In this document: positions 8,786 through 16,363 of the stretch, in pieces | Numbering within the stretch: the first letter of the stretch is position 1 | Layout of the letters: every line of letters starts with the position of its first letter | Source: SIG452 sp045541975 | GTDB lineage: Bacteria > Bacillota > Clostridia > UMGS1840 | Direction: 5' to 3' | NCBI GenBank assembly: GCA_045541975.1 | Contig: JAZQKB010000034.1 | Coordinates: forward strand, 29,568-93,567 | Length of the DNA stretch: 64,000 nt | The notes under the pieces: generated by a model | Told to the model about the DNA's origin: nothing | Database searches by the model: none | What the model saw: only the letters and a program-made list of their open reading frames with translations | Made by a program: the position numbers and the translations under genes

Positions 8786-9703
8786 CTATGCACGGTTCAC
8801 GAAGGTATCCAGCACTGCCATACGGATTGCCACCCCGTTGGTTACCTGCTCGTCAATCACAGATTTGTCGGGAGCATACAGTGCCGACTGCAATTCCAGA
8901 CCGCGGTTTACCGGACCGGGATGCATAATGATGGCACCTTCTTTGGCAAGCTTCATCCGTTCTTCGTTGACGCCAAAGTATTTGGAATACTCGTATCCGG
9001 AGGGGAAGAAACAGTTTTTCTGACGTTCCAGCTGAAGTCTTAAGGGCATTACCACATCGGCATCTTTGATGGCCTTGTCCACATCGGTATACAGTTTCAC
9101 GCCTAAACTTTCCAAATCGTTGGGAAGCAGGGTTCTGGGACCCGCCATGACCACTTCGGCTCCCAATTTCAAAAGGCCGTAGGTATCGCTTCGTGCCACA
9201 CGGCTATGGTAAATGTCACCAATGATGGCAATTTTTTTGCCTTCTACAGTGCCCATTTTTTCATACATGGTGAAAAAGTCTAAAAGTGCCTGGGTGGGAT
9301 GCTCGTTCATCCCGTCACCGGCGTTGATGACAGTGGCGTCCACATTTTTAGCTACCAGATGGGGAGCACCTGCATTTTCATGACGGATAATGAAGCAGTC
9401 CGTTCCCATCACGTTCAGAGTTCGGGTGGTGTCGATTAAGGTTTCGCCTTTTTGCACAGAGCTGGAGGATACTGCCATATTGGAGGCCATAGCGCCCAGA
9501 TATTTTGCTGCCAGCTCAAAGGAAGTTCGGGTTCGGGTGCTGTTTTCGTAAAACAGAGTCATCACCGATTTTCCTGTCAGGTTGGTGGCTTTTTTGCAAT
9601 CGGAGAAAATGATTTTCTTCATGCCCTCCGCTTTTTTCAAGATATAGTGGATTTGATCGGCATCCAGATTCTTGATGCCAAGCAAGTCTTTTTCAAATTT
9701 CAT
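8786..9703 (-). CDS. pyrB: Aspartate carbamoyltransferase catalytic subunit
   Basis: 305 aa. NSTRTRTSFE binds carbamoyl phosphate; HPTQALLDFF and PGPVNRGLEL are family landmarks. It makes carbamoyl-aspartate. I chose the ATG at 9703 because the family starts at this point; the reading frame stays open for 28 codons upstream but that part is the leader. The nearest Shine-Dalgarno sequence (AAGGAG, 9719-9724) is 15 nt away, unusually far, and an ATG-TAA minimal reading frame lies between. No pyrI regulatory subunit follows. First gene of the operon. Confidence 0.95.
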   Translation of the reverse strand: MKFEKDLLGIKNLDADQIHYILKKAEGMKKIIFSDCKKATNLTGKSVMTLFYENSTRTRTSFELAAKYLGAMASNMAVSSSSVQKGETLIDTTRTLNVMGTDCFIIRHENAGAPHLVAKNVDATVINAGDGMNEHPTQALLDFFTMYEKMGTVEGKKIAIIGDIYHSRVARSDTYGLLKLGAEVVMAGPRTLLPNDLESLGVKLYTDVDKAIKDADVVMPLRLQLERQKNCFFPSGYEYSKYFGVNEERMKLAKEGAIIMHPGPVNRGLELQSALYAPDKSVIDEQVTNGVAIRMAVLDTFVNRA

Positions 9704-9708
9704 AGTCC

Positions 9709-9714
9709 TTACAT
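9709..9714 (-). other. Start-stop minimal reading frame (ATG TAA) in pyrB leader
   Basis: On the minus strand AAGGAG is followed after 4 nt by ATG and at once by TAA, and the pyrB ATG comes 5 nt later. The frame is seen directly; whether ribosomes use it is inference. A ribosome terminating there could re-initiate at pyrB. Confidence 0.35.
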
Positions 9715-9730
9715 TCGACTCCTTCCCGCC

Positions 9731-9748
9731 AATGTTCATGAAAACATT
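9731..9748. promoter_or_regulatory. Inverted repeat in pyrB 5' leader
   Basis: Perfect six-base arms AATGTT and AACATT around a six-base centre, lying between the pyrB promoter and start codon. It could be an operator or a weak RNA hairpin. No PyrR-type anti-antiterminator was recognised here. Confidence 0.35.
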
Positions 9749-9777
9749 TCTAAAAAAATACAAAATTACACTTATAT

Positions 9778-9806
9778 AGTATAGCACAAAGATTTTTGTT
9801 TGTCTA
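9778..9806 (-). promoter_or_regulatory. SigA promoter of the pyr operon
   Basis: On the minus strand: -35 TAGACA, 17-nt spacer, extended -10 TGCTATACT. Transcription would start near 9771, giving a leader of about 68 nt before pyrB. Confidence 0.75.
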
Positions 9807-9869
9807 TAGTTTTAGCCTATTTTTTTCGTGTTTTTTGTGGGTTTTTCGCCCTCTTTTCCCTGTTTCAAA

Positions 9870-9898
9870 TTGACAAATCTTCCCGGGTGTGCTAAAAT
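9870..9898 (+). promoter_or_regulatory. SigA promoter of the dGTPase-like gene
   Basis: Consensus -35 TTGACA (9870-9875), 17-nt spacer, extended -10 TGCTAAAAT (hexamer 9893-9898). Divergent from the pyr promoter about 65 bp away. Confidence 0.85.
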
Positions 9899-9931
9899 GG
9901 AAGAATCCTTGAGAACAAAGAGGAATTTTTT

Positions 9932-11119
9932 ATGAATATTTATCAGTCGCTGTCGGAAAAATTGCAGGAAAAAATCCGCCACGATTTTCAAGACAGCTAT
10001 ATCTTACAAAACACAGCAATCCGTCGGGATCAAAGCCACGATCAACCCTCCATCTGGAGAAGCTGTTATCTGCGGGATGTGGAGAAAATCATGCACTCTC
10101 CCTACTATAACCGTTATACCGACAAAACCCAGGTGTTTGCCTTCTATAAAAACGACGATATCAGCCGCCGCGCCTTTCATGTGCAATTGGTGTCCCGCAT
10201 TGCCCGAAATATTGGCAGAATGTTGGGATTAAACTTAGATTTAATCGAAGCCATTGCATTGGGACATGACATTGGCCATACCCCCTTCGGTCATGCAGGA
10301 GAAAGCTTTTTAAATGCCCTTTCTTTAGAGCATACGGGAAGACAGTTTCACCACAATGTGCATAGCGTCCGTGTGTTAGACGGAATTTTCCGTCACAATA
10401 TTTCCCTACAGACCTTAGACGGCATCCTTTGTCATAACGGTGAAATGGAGCAAAAAGAATACCACACCTCCCCGTTGAATAGTTTTTCGGAATTTGATGA
10501 AAAAGTGGAAACCTGTTACGTAAAAGACGGAGCGGTGAAAAAATTAATTCCCTCCACCAAAGAAGGCTGTGTGGTAAAAATCTGCGATTTAATTGCTTAT
10601 TTGGGCAAAGACCGTCAAGATGCATTAAAGACCGACACACTCTCCTCGGAAGAACTGTTTTCCGAAACTTCCTTAGGCAAATATAACGCTGTGATTATCA
10701 ATAATTTATGCGTAAATATTATTGAAAAAAGCTACGGAAAAGACTGTATTTTGATGGACGAAGAATCCTTTTTGGCACTTTCTAAAATCAAGGAAGAAAA
10801 CTACCGTTTCATTTACGGAAGCAAACGGGTGAAAGAAATCGAAGAATTGCTTCGCCCCATGTTTTTTGAAGTATACAAAAAACTGCGAAAAGACCTTACT
10901 GAAAACCGCACAGAATCTCCCATTTTCAGCCATCACTTAGATTTTGTGGCGGAACACGGAAAACATTACCGCCAGAACAATTATCGGGAGGAAACTTCCG
11001 TTGACCAAACGGTCATCGACTATATTGCAAGTATGACGGATGACTATTTTATCGAGCTGTATGAACATCTGTTCCCCGATAAAAAATCGCCGTTAAGTTA
11101 CACCCCTTACTTTAGTTAA
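9932..11119 (+). CDS. dgt: dGTPase-like HD-domain phosphohydrolase
   Basis: 395 aa. The HD metal site is visible as FHVQLVSRIAR (His) and GHDIGHTPFGHAGE (HD), the pattern of dGTP triphosphohydrolases, which split dNTPs to deoxynucleoside and triphosphate. AAAGAGGA precedes the ATG. proC follows after 16 nt, so they are probably cotranscribed. The true nucleotide substrate is unknown; many clostridial members are only annotated as dGTPase-like. Confidence 0.85.
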   Translation: MNIYQSLSEKLQEKIRHDFQDSYILQNTAIRRDQSHDQPSIWRSCYLRDVEKIMHSPYYNRYTDKTQVFAFYKNDDISRRAFHVQLVSRIARNIGRMLGLNLDLIEAIALGHDIGHTPFGHAGESFLNALSLEHTGRQFHHNVHSVRVLDGIFRHNISLQTLDGILCHNGEMEQKEYHTSPLNSFSEFDEKVETCYVKDGAVKKLIPSTKEGCVVKICDLIAYLGKDRQDALKTDTLSSEELFSETSLGKYNAVIINNLCVNIIEKSYGKDCILMDEESFLALSKIKEENYRFIYGSKRVKEIEELLRPMFFEVYKKLRKDLTENRTESPIFSHHLDFVAEHGKHYRQNNYREETSVDQTVIDYIASMTDDYFIELYEHLFPDKKSPLSYTPYFS

Positions 11120-11135
11120 GAAAGGATCAAAAGAA

Positions 11136-11927
11136 ATGAAAATTGGATTTATCGGTACCGGCAATATGGGCGGTGCCATGATCGACGGTATTTTAGCATC
11201 GGGAATTGTTGTTGCATCCGACATGTATGTAAGCGATATTTCCGAAACTCAATTGGAAAAATACAAAGAAAGAGGCATCCATACCTCCACGGATAACAAA
11301 GTAACCGCAAAACATGCCGACTATATTTTCTTAACCGTGAAACCTCAGTTTTATGAAGCGGTGCTGGAAGACTTGACTGAATTTCCCCAGAAAATATATA
11401 TCACCGTGGCTCCCGGTATCACCACAAATTTTCTTAGAAAAATGCTTGCCGACACTACCAAAGTGGTAAGAACCATGCCCAACACTCCCGCTCTGGTGGG
11501 AGAAGGGGTAACGGCAGTTTGCAGAGGTGATTACGTAACCGACGAAGAATACGAAACGGTGAAAAAGCTGATTACAGCATTCTCGGAAATTCACGAATTG
11601 CCGGAAGATAAAATGGACGCCATTATTTCAGTTTCCGGCTCTTCTCCCGCCTACGTTTATATGATGATTGACGCCATGGCAAAATCGGGTGAACGCCAAG
11701 GAATCCCTTACGAAACTGCTCTGCGGATGGCAGGAAAAACCGTGTTAGGTGCAGCCAAGCTGCTGCTTTCTTCCGATGAACCTGCTGACGTACTGGTAGA
11801 CCGTGTCTGCTCCAAAGGAGGCACCACTATTGAAGCGGTGAATCACTTAAAAGAGCACGATTTTTACCGATTGATTGACGATGCTATGGCAGAATGTACC
11901 CGCCGTGCATTGGAACTAAAAAAGTAG
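11136..11927 (+). CDS. proC: Pyrroline-5-carboxylate reductase
   Basis: 263 aa. N-terminal Rossmann fold with GFIGTGNMGGAM binds NAD(P)H; the C-terminal dimerisation/active-site helices contain GSSPAYVYMMIDAM and SKGGTTIEAV. It makes proline from pyrroline-5-carboxylate. No proA or proB is nearby. The next gene follows closely and was probably transcribed with it. Confidence 0.97.
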   Translation: MKIGFIGTGNMGGAMIDGILASGIVVASDMYVSDISETQLEKYKERGIHTSTDNKVTAKHADYIFLTVKPQFYEAVLEDLTEFPQKIYITVAPGITTNFLRKMLADTTKVVRTMPNTPALVGEGVTAVCRGDYVTDEEYETVKKLITAFSEIHELPEDKMDAIISVSGSSPAYVYMMIDAMAKSGERQGIPYETALRMAGKTVLGAAKLLLSSDEPADVLVDRVCSKGGTTIEAVNHLKEHDFYRLIDDAMAECTRRALELKK

Positions 11928-11944
11928 GAAAGGATGACTCTTTT

Positions 11945-12598
11945 TTGGACAGCAAAGAAATCATCTACGAAGAGCTGATGAATCGGATGGAGAAAAACAT
12001 CTGCCCCATCTGCGACTTTGTAGAATTCCGCTTGGCAGAAGCTCTTGAGCGTTTTTTATATGAAGGAATCAACACCCCTCACACCCGTGCAAAAATAGAA
12101 TGGACCAACGGCTTTTGCAATTTTCATGCCCATCGTTTACTGCAATTGGGAGACCCCCTTTCCCATGCAATTTTATATCACGATTTTATGAATAATGTGA
12201 TGAAGGATGTGCCCGACAAAAAATCCAAAACCGACCGCAGTGACCACAAAGAATGTTTCTTCTGCAAGATTCAAAGATCCAACGAGGAAGATTACACCAA
12301 AGCCTTTTTGGAATTTTATCAGAACAGCGAGTTTTCTTCCCGTTATGAAACTGGAGCAGCCATGCTGTGTGTTCCTCATTTGGTAAGTATTCAGAAAATT
12401 CGTTTTGCAAACAAGAAAACGGTTGGTCGCATTGTGGATGCCACTATGGAAAAATATCAACAATTAAATCACCACCTCTTTGAAATCAAACGAAAAAGTG
12501 ATTATCGCAACACTCACGAAAAATGGACAGAGGAAGAAAAAACTGCCTGGAAAAAAGCAGTGGAAATTTTCAACGCTTATCCCGGAATCCATCAATAG
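11945..12598 (+). CDS. Cys-rich protein with paired CxxC motifs (DUF6062-like)
   Basis: Start taken as TTG at 11945 (217 aa, LDSKEIIYEEL) because AGGAAAGGA lies upstream; an ATG at 11978 is the alternative. The protein has CPICD near the N-terminus, NGFCNFHAHRL, CFFCKIQ in the middle and LCVPHL later, four Cys/His groups that could bind zinc or an iron-sulfur cluster. No membrane segment. It resembles DUF6062-type clostridial proteins, for which I know no function. It follows proC by 17 nt. Confidence 0.7.
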   Translation: MDSKEIIYEELMNRMEKNICPICDFVEFRLAEALERFLYEGINTPHTRAKIEWTNGFCNFHAHRLLQLGDPLSHAILYHDFMNNVMKDVPDKKSKTDRSDHKECFFCKIQRSNEEDYTKAFLEFYQNSEFSSRYETGAAMLCVPHLVSIQKIRFANKKTVGRIVDATMEKYQQLNHHLFEIKRKSDYRNTHEKWTEEEKTAWKKAVEIFNAYPGIHQ

Positions 12599-12681
12599 CA
12601 CGCTCGTTTTCAAGGTCGAATGTCCATGTACGACGGACGCCTCATTAGGTTTTCCTTAGCATTTTGTTACGATTTGCGACA

Positions 12682-12699
12682 AAAATGCACCTGCATTTT
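12682..12699. repeat. Short perfect palindrome upstream of spoVG
   Basis: Arms AAAATGCA and TGCATTTT separated by CC, about 64 nt upstream of the spoVG -35. It may be a protein-binding site or part of a weak transcript-end hairpin for the preceding gene. Otherwise 12599-12762 shows nothing I recognise. Confidence 0.4.
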
Positions 12700-12762
12700 G
12701 TACAAAAATTACAATTTTTTCGTCAAAATGTCCACCAATTTGCCGAAAATGACAAAAACGTA

Positions 12763-12791
12763 TTTACAAACGGGAAAATATGTTGTATAAT
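12763..12791 (+). promoter_or_regulatory. SigA promoter of spoVG
   Basis: -35 TTTACA (12763-12768), 17-nt spacer, perfect -10 TATAAT (12786-12791). In Bacillus subtilis spoVG uses SigH; the sites here look like ordinary SigA ones. Confidence 0.8.
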
Positions 12792-12879
12792 GAGGTCGTT
12801 AAAAATTGAAGGAGGGGTAATATTGGCAGACATTGTCTGTCTTATCAATGTCTGTTTATATTACAAACGGTGAAATCTT

Positions 12880-13161
12880 ATGCAAATCACAGACATTCGT
12901 GTTCGTAAAGTGAACTCTGTCGGCAAGATGAAAGCAGTGGTTTCTGTTACCTTAGACGGTTGCTTTGTTGTGCACGATATCAAAGTAATTGAAGGGAAAG
13001 AACGTCTGTTCATCGCAATGCCTTCCAGAAAAACTGCTGAAGGCGAATTTAAAGACATCGCTCATCCGATTAACACCGAACTGCGGGATGAACTCCAAAC
13101 CTTGATTCTGGCAAAATATGAAGAAGCACTGGCAGAAATGCCCACGGAGATAGAAGAATAA
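12880..13161 (+). CDS. spoVG: Septation/RNA-binding regulator SpoVG
   Basis: 93 aa. The N-terminal MQITDIRVRKV and the central IKVIEGKERLFIAMPSRK are the SpoVG signature. Family members bind nucleic acids and influence septation, sporulation and envelope traits. A strong terminator follows, so it is probably monocistronic here, although the downstream order glmU-prs matches the Bacillus spoVG-glmU-prs cluster. Confidence 0.97.
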   Translation: MQITDIRVRKVNSVGKMKAVVSVTLDGCFVVHDIKVIEGKERLFIAMPSRKTAEGEFKDIAHPINTELRDELQTLILAKYEEALAEMPTEIEE

Positions 13162-13172
13162 GGATGATAAAG

Positions 13173-13203
13173 AGTGGATAATTCAAAAATTATCCACTTT
13201 TTT
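13173..13203 (+). terminator. Intrinsic terminator after spoVG
   Basis: Perfect 11-bp stem (AGTGGATAATT with its complement), loop CAAA, then a T run. Confidence 0.93.
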
Positions 13204-13224
13204 CATTTTTCTTCAAAAAATCCC

Positions 13225-13253
13225 TTGAATTTTATCGAGAAAGGTTGTATACT
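13225..13253 (+). promoter_or_regulatory. SigA promoter of glmU half gene
   Basis: -35 TTGAAT (13225-13230), 17-nt spacer, -10 TATACT (13248-13253). The leader to the ATG at 13364 is about 105 nt. Confidence 0.78.
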
Positions 13254-13363
13254 AATAATGTGTGCGTAATTTTTTAGCTGTTGCAGCAGAAAAACATTCT
13301 CCCAAAACACACTCCTCTGCACAATGGACTATACTTTTTTTGAATATTTGGGAGGTCGTTTTA

Positions 13364-14044
13364 ATGAAATTTATCTGCACCGAAAAGCAAGAAGAAACCA
13401 ATCGCCGTCTTATGGATGCGGGGGTCACGTTGTATGTGCCTTCTGCCTGCTATATCGGGGAAGAAGTTTCTATCGGGCAAGGCAGCAAAATTTTTCCCAA
13501 TACAGTGATTTTGGGAAAAACCGTAATTGGAAACAATTGTGCAATCGGTCCTAACACGGTGATAGAAGACTGCACCATTGGTGACGATAACGAAATTTTG
13601 GCGTCCCATTTGCAACAAGCAACGGTAGAGCACGGTGTGAAAATCGGCCCGTTTTCTTATTTACGGCCAAAGGCACACATTAAAAGCAATGCAAAAATCG
13701 GTGATTTTGTAGAAATCAAAAATGCCGTGGTGGGAGAAGGCACAAAAGCCGCCCACTTAACCTACATCGGAGATTGCGATGTGGGAAAAAACTGTAACTT
13801 CGGTTGCGGAGCCGTTGTGGTAAATTACGACGGCATCAAAAAATCACGTTCCAAAATAGGCGACCACGCCTTTATCGGGTGCAACACGAACCTGGTATCT
13901 CCCGTTTTGGTGGGCGACTATGGATATACAGCCGCCGGCAGTACCGTTACCCAGCATGTGCCGGACGGTGCTTTGGCAATCGCCAGAGCAAAGCAAGAAA
14001 ATAAAGAGGGATGGGTTAAGAGAAAGGGGTACCAAAAAAAATGA
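13364..14044 (+). CDS. glmU: GlmU acetyltransferase half (left-handed beta-helix) without pyrophosphorylase domain
   Basis: 226 aa from the ATG at 13364, chosen for its GGGAGG site. It aligns by eye with the C-terminal half of GlmU: the domain junction (MDAGVTLYVPSACYIG matches ENGVTIIDP...), hexapeptide repeats from about residue 30, GPFSYLRP, the catalytic-His motif KAAHLTYIGD, VVNYDG, FIGCNTNLVSPV and LAIARAKQ. This half transfers acetyl from acetyl-CoA to glucosamine-1-phosphate. The ~230-residue uridyltransferase domain is absent; no remnant is seen in the 200 nt upstream, which instead holds a promoter and terminator. It overlaps prs by 4 nt (ATGA). UDP-GlcNAc synthesis would need a separate uridylyltransferase. 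Confidence 0.9.
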   Translation: MKFICTEKQEETNRRLMDAGVTLYVPSACYIGEEVSIGQGSKIFPNTVILGKTVIGNNCAIGPNTVIEDCTIGDDNEILASHLQQATVEHGVKIGPFSYLRPKAHIKSNAKIGDFVEIKNAVVGEGTKAAHLTYIGDCDVGKNCNFGCGAVVVNYDGIKKSRSKIGDHAFIGCNTNLVSPVLVGDYGYTAAGSTVTQHVPDGALAIARAKQENKEGWVKRKGYQKK

Positions 14045-14991
14045 TCACTCACGGGAAAGACATTAAAATCTTCTCAGCAAATTCCAATCCGAAATTAGCA
14101 GCAGATATTGCAGCAAACTTAGGTCTGTCTGTTGGACAGTCCTCCGTAAAACATTTCTCCGACGGAGAAATTTCGGTAAATATTTTTGAAACTGTCAGAG
14201 GTTCTGACGTATTCGTGGTGCAGTCTACCTGCAACCCTGTAAACGACAACTTAATGGAGCTTCTGATTATGATAGATGCTTTTAAACGTGCTTCCGCAGG
14301 AAGAATTACCGCAGTAATTCCCTATTTCGGATATGCACGTCAGGACAGAAAAGCGAAAGCCAGAGATCCGATTTCTGCAAAACTGGTTGCAGATTTAATC
14401 ACCGCAGCAGGTGCAGACAGAGTGCTGACCATGGACCTGCATGCAGCGCAGATTCAGGGTTTTTTCAATATTCCTGTGGACCATTTGCTTGGCTCCGCAA
14501 TTTTATGTCCGTATTTTGCAGAACACATTAACACAGAGGACACCGTAATGGTTTCTCCTGACTTAGGAAGTGTTACCCGCGCAAGATACTATGCAGAACG
14601 TTTGGATATTCCGATGGCGATTATTGACAAACGTCGCCCCAAAGCAAACGTTTCTGAAGTTATGAACATTATTGGCGATATTAAAGATAAAAACGTTATT
14701 ATGATTGACGATATGATTGACACCGCAGGCACCATTGTGCATGCAGCCAATGCCTTAAAAGAAAGAGGCGCTAAGAAAATTACGGTAGGATGTACCCACG
14801 CAGTGTTCTCCGGTCCTGCAATTGAAAGAATCAAAGAATCTCCCATTGAAGAAATGGTGATTTTGGATACAATTCCCCTACCCCCGGAAAAAATGCTGGA
14901 TAAAATCACCGTGCTGTCTTCCGCAAATGTGTTTGCAGAAGCGATTGACAGAATTTACGAAGACTTATCCGTTAGTACCCTGTTTATGTAA
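14041..14991 (+). CDS. prs: Ribose-phosphate pyrophosphokinase
   Basis: 316 aa, class I PRPP synthase. PYFGYARQDRKAKARDPI is the ATP-binding flexible loop, DLHAAQIQGFF and the PRPP loop VIMIDDMIDTAGT are intact. It makes PRPP for purine, pyrimidine, histidine and NAD synthesis, serving PyrE and the His pathway also seen in this window. Translationally coupled to the GlmU half by a 4-nt overlap. Confidence 0.98.
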   Translation: MITHGKDIKIFSANSNPKLAADIAANLGLSVGQSSVKHFSDGEISVNIFETVRGSDVFVVQSTCNPVNDNLMELLIMIDAFKRASAGRITAVIPYFGYARQDRKAKARDPISAKLVADLITAAGADRVLTMDLHAAQIQGFFNIPVDHLLGSAILCPYFAEHINTEDTVMVSPDLGSVTRARYYAERLDIPMAIIDKRRPKANVSEVMNIIGDIKDKNVIMIDDMIDTAGTIVHAANALKERGAKKITVGCTHAVFSGPAIERIKESPIEEMVILDTIPLPPEKMLDKITVLSSANVFAEAIDRIYEDLSVSTLFM

Positions 14992-15048
14992 TTTTTTTAA
15001 AACAGCGTAATAAGATTTACTTAGATTCATACATAGTAGGAGGCTCTT

Positions 15049-16041
15049 ATGAGAATTGTTGTGGACGGCTTCGGCGGTGATTATGCACCGGAAGAAATTT
15101 TATTCGGGTGCCTCGCTGCCTTAGAAGAAAAGCAAGACTTGGAGCTTATTGTAACCGGTGATGAACAAGCGTTCCGGAAAATCATTGAAGATGCCGGAAA
15201 CACTGTGCCTGACCGTATGAGCTTTGTTGCCACCACAGAAATTGTTGCAAATGAAGACGATCCCATTTCTGCAATCCGCAGAAAAAAGGATTCTTCCTTG
15301 GTTGTTGGACTTCAGCTGGTCAGCGAACAAAAAGGCGATGCTTTTGTCAGCGCAGGCAATACCGGCGCAGTGCTCACCGGTGCAACCCTCATCATCAAGC
15401 GAATCCGTGGAATTAAGCGGGCAGCCCTTTGCCCCACCATCCCCACCAAAAAAGGCAAAGCCGTGATTGTAGACGTGGGTGCCAATGCGGAATGCAAACC
15501 CGATTTTTATCCCCAGTTTGCAATGATGGGCACTGTTTACGCCAAAGAACTCTTAGGCATTAAAACTCCCAGAGCAGGCCTGATTAACATCGGTGTGGAA
15601 CACCACAAAGGTACCTCCACCGTTGTGGAAGCATATCAGCTTTTAAAAAATGAACCTGCCATTCAGTTCGTGGGTAACATTGAAGCCCGTGACGTGCTAA
15701 ACGGAGATGCCGAAGTGCTGGTGAGTGACGGTTGGACAGGGAATATCACCTTAAAAACCTTAGAAGGCACTGCAGGAGCGCTGTTTTACTTCTTAAAAGG
15801 CGTGTTCTACCAAAACTTCCTGACCAAACTGGCTGCAGCCATTTTAAAACCCGGACTTTCCCGTGTGAAAAAAATGATGGATGCCAAAGAAGTGGGCGGT
15901 GCACCTTTGTTAGGGTTAAATGCACCGGTGGTAAAGGCTCACGGCAATTCCGACCGGGTAGCATACAAAAACGCAATCTTATTTGCAGCTACCTTAACCG
16001 AGAAAGACGTATGCGGAAAAATTCGCAAACATCTTTCCTGA
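15049..16041 (+). CDS. plsX: Phosphate acyltransferase PlsX
   Basis: 330 aa. N-terminal VVDGFGGDYAPEEI, SAGNTGAVLTGATL and NIGVEHHKGT are diagnostic. It converts acyl-ACP and phosphate to acyl-phosphate for phosphatidic acid synthesis at the membrane. The RBS AGGAGG is well placed. acpP follows closely, matching substrate supply: PlsX uses acyl-ACP. fapR and fabD, often found around plsX, are not here. Confidence 0.97.
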   Translation: MRIVVDGFGGDYAPEEILFGCLAALEEKQDLELIVTGDEQAFRKIIEDAGNTVPDRMSFVATTEIVANEDDPISAIRRKKDSSLVVGLQLVSEQKGDAFVSAGNTGAVLTGATLIIKRIRGIKRAALCPTIPTKKGKAVIVDVGANAECKPDFYPQFAMMGTVYAKELLGIKTPRAGLINIGVEHHKGTSTVVEAYQLLKNEPAIQFVGNIEARDVLNGDAEVLVSDGWTGNITLKTLEGTAGALFYFLKGVFYQNFLTKLAAAILKPGLSRVKKMMDAKEVGGAPLLGLNAPVVKAHGNSDRVAYKNAILFAATLTEKDVCGKIRKHLS

Positions 16042-16092
16042 TTTTTCCCGATAATAACAGATTACATATTAAAAAGGAGGATGAAACACAAC

Positions 16093-16317
16093 ATGTTCGA
16101 TAAGGTAAAAGATATTATCGTAGAACAGTTGGGCATTGAGGAGGACAAGGTTACTCCTGAAGCTACCTTAGTAGACGATCTGGGCGCAGATTCTCTGGAC
16201 GTGGTAGAACTGGTAATGGCATTTTCTGATGAATTTGGAATTGACATTCCCGATGATGCTGCAGAAAAAATCAGCACCGTGTCTGACGTGGTAAACTACT
16301 TAAAAGAAAATGTGTAA
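16093..16317 (+). CDS. acpP: Acyl carrier protein
   Basis: 74 aa from the ATG at 16093. An in-frame ATG at 16081 directly abuts the AGGAGG site and is too close to be used. Ser34 in DLGADSLDVVEL is the 4'-phosphopantetheine attachment site. The protein is strongly acidic, as usual. It carries fatty acyl chains for PlsX and the fatty acid synthase. Confidence 0.97.
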   Translation: MFDKVKDIIVEQLGIEEDKVTPEATLVDDLGADSLDVVELVMAFSDEFGIDIPDDAAEKISTVSDVVNYLKENV

Positions 16318-16332
16318 ATCACACATCATATA

Positions 16333-16363
16333 AAAAAAGGACTGTCGAAAGCAGTCCTTTTTT
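16333..16363. terminator. Bidirectional terminator between acpP and murA
   Basis: Stem AAAAAGGACTG with its complement around a 7-nt loop, A run before and T run after. It serves acpP on plus and murA on minus, and reaches the murA stop codon. Confidence 0.92.

Noticed and set aside
12664..12873. 69-codon plus-strand frame upstream of spoVG
   Set aside because: It spans the spoVG promoter, has no ribosome site and has a low-complexity composition.
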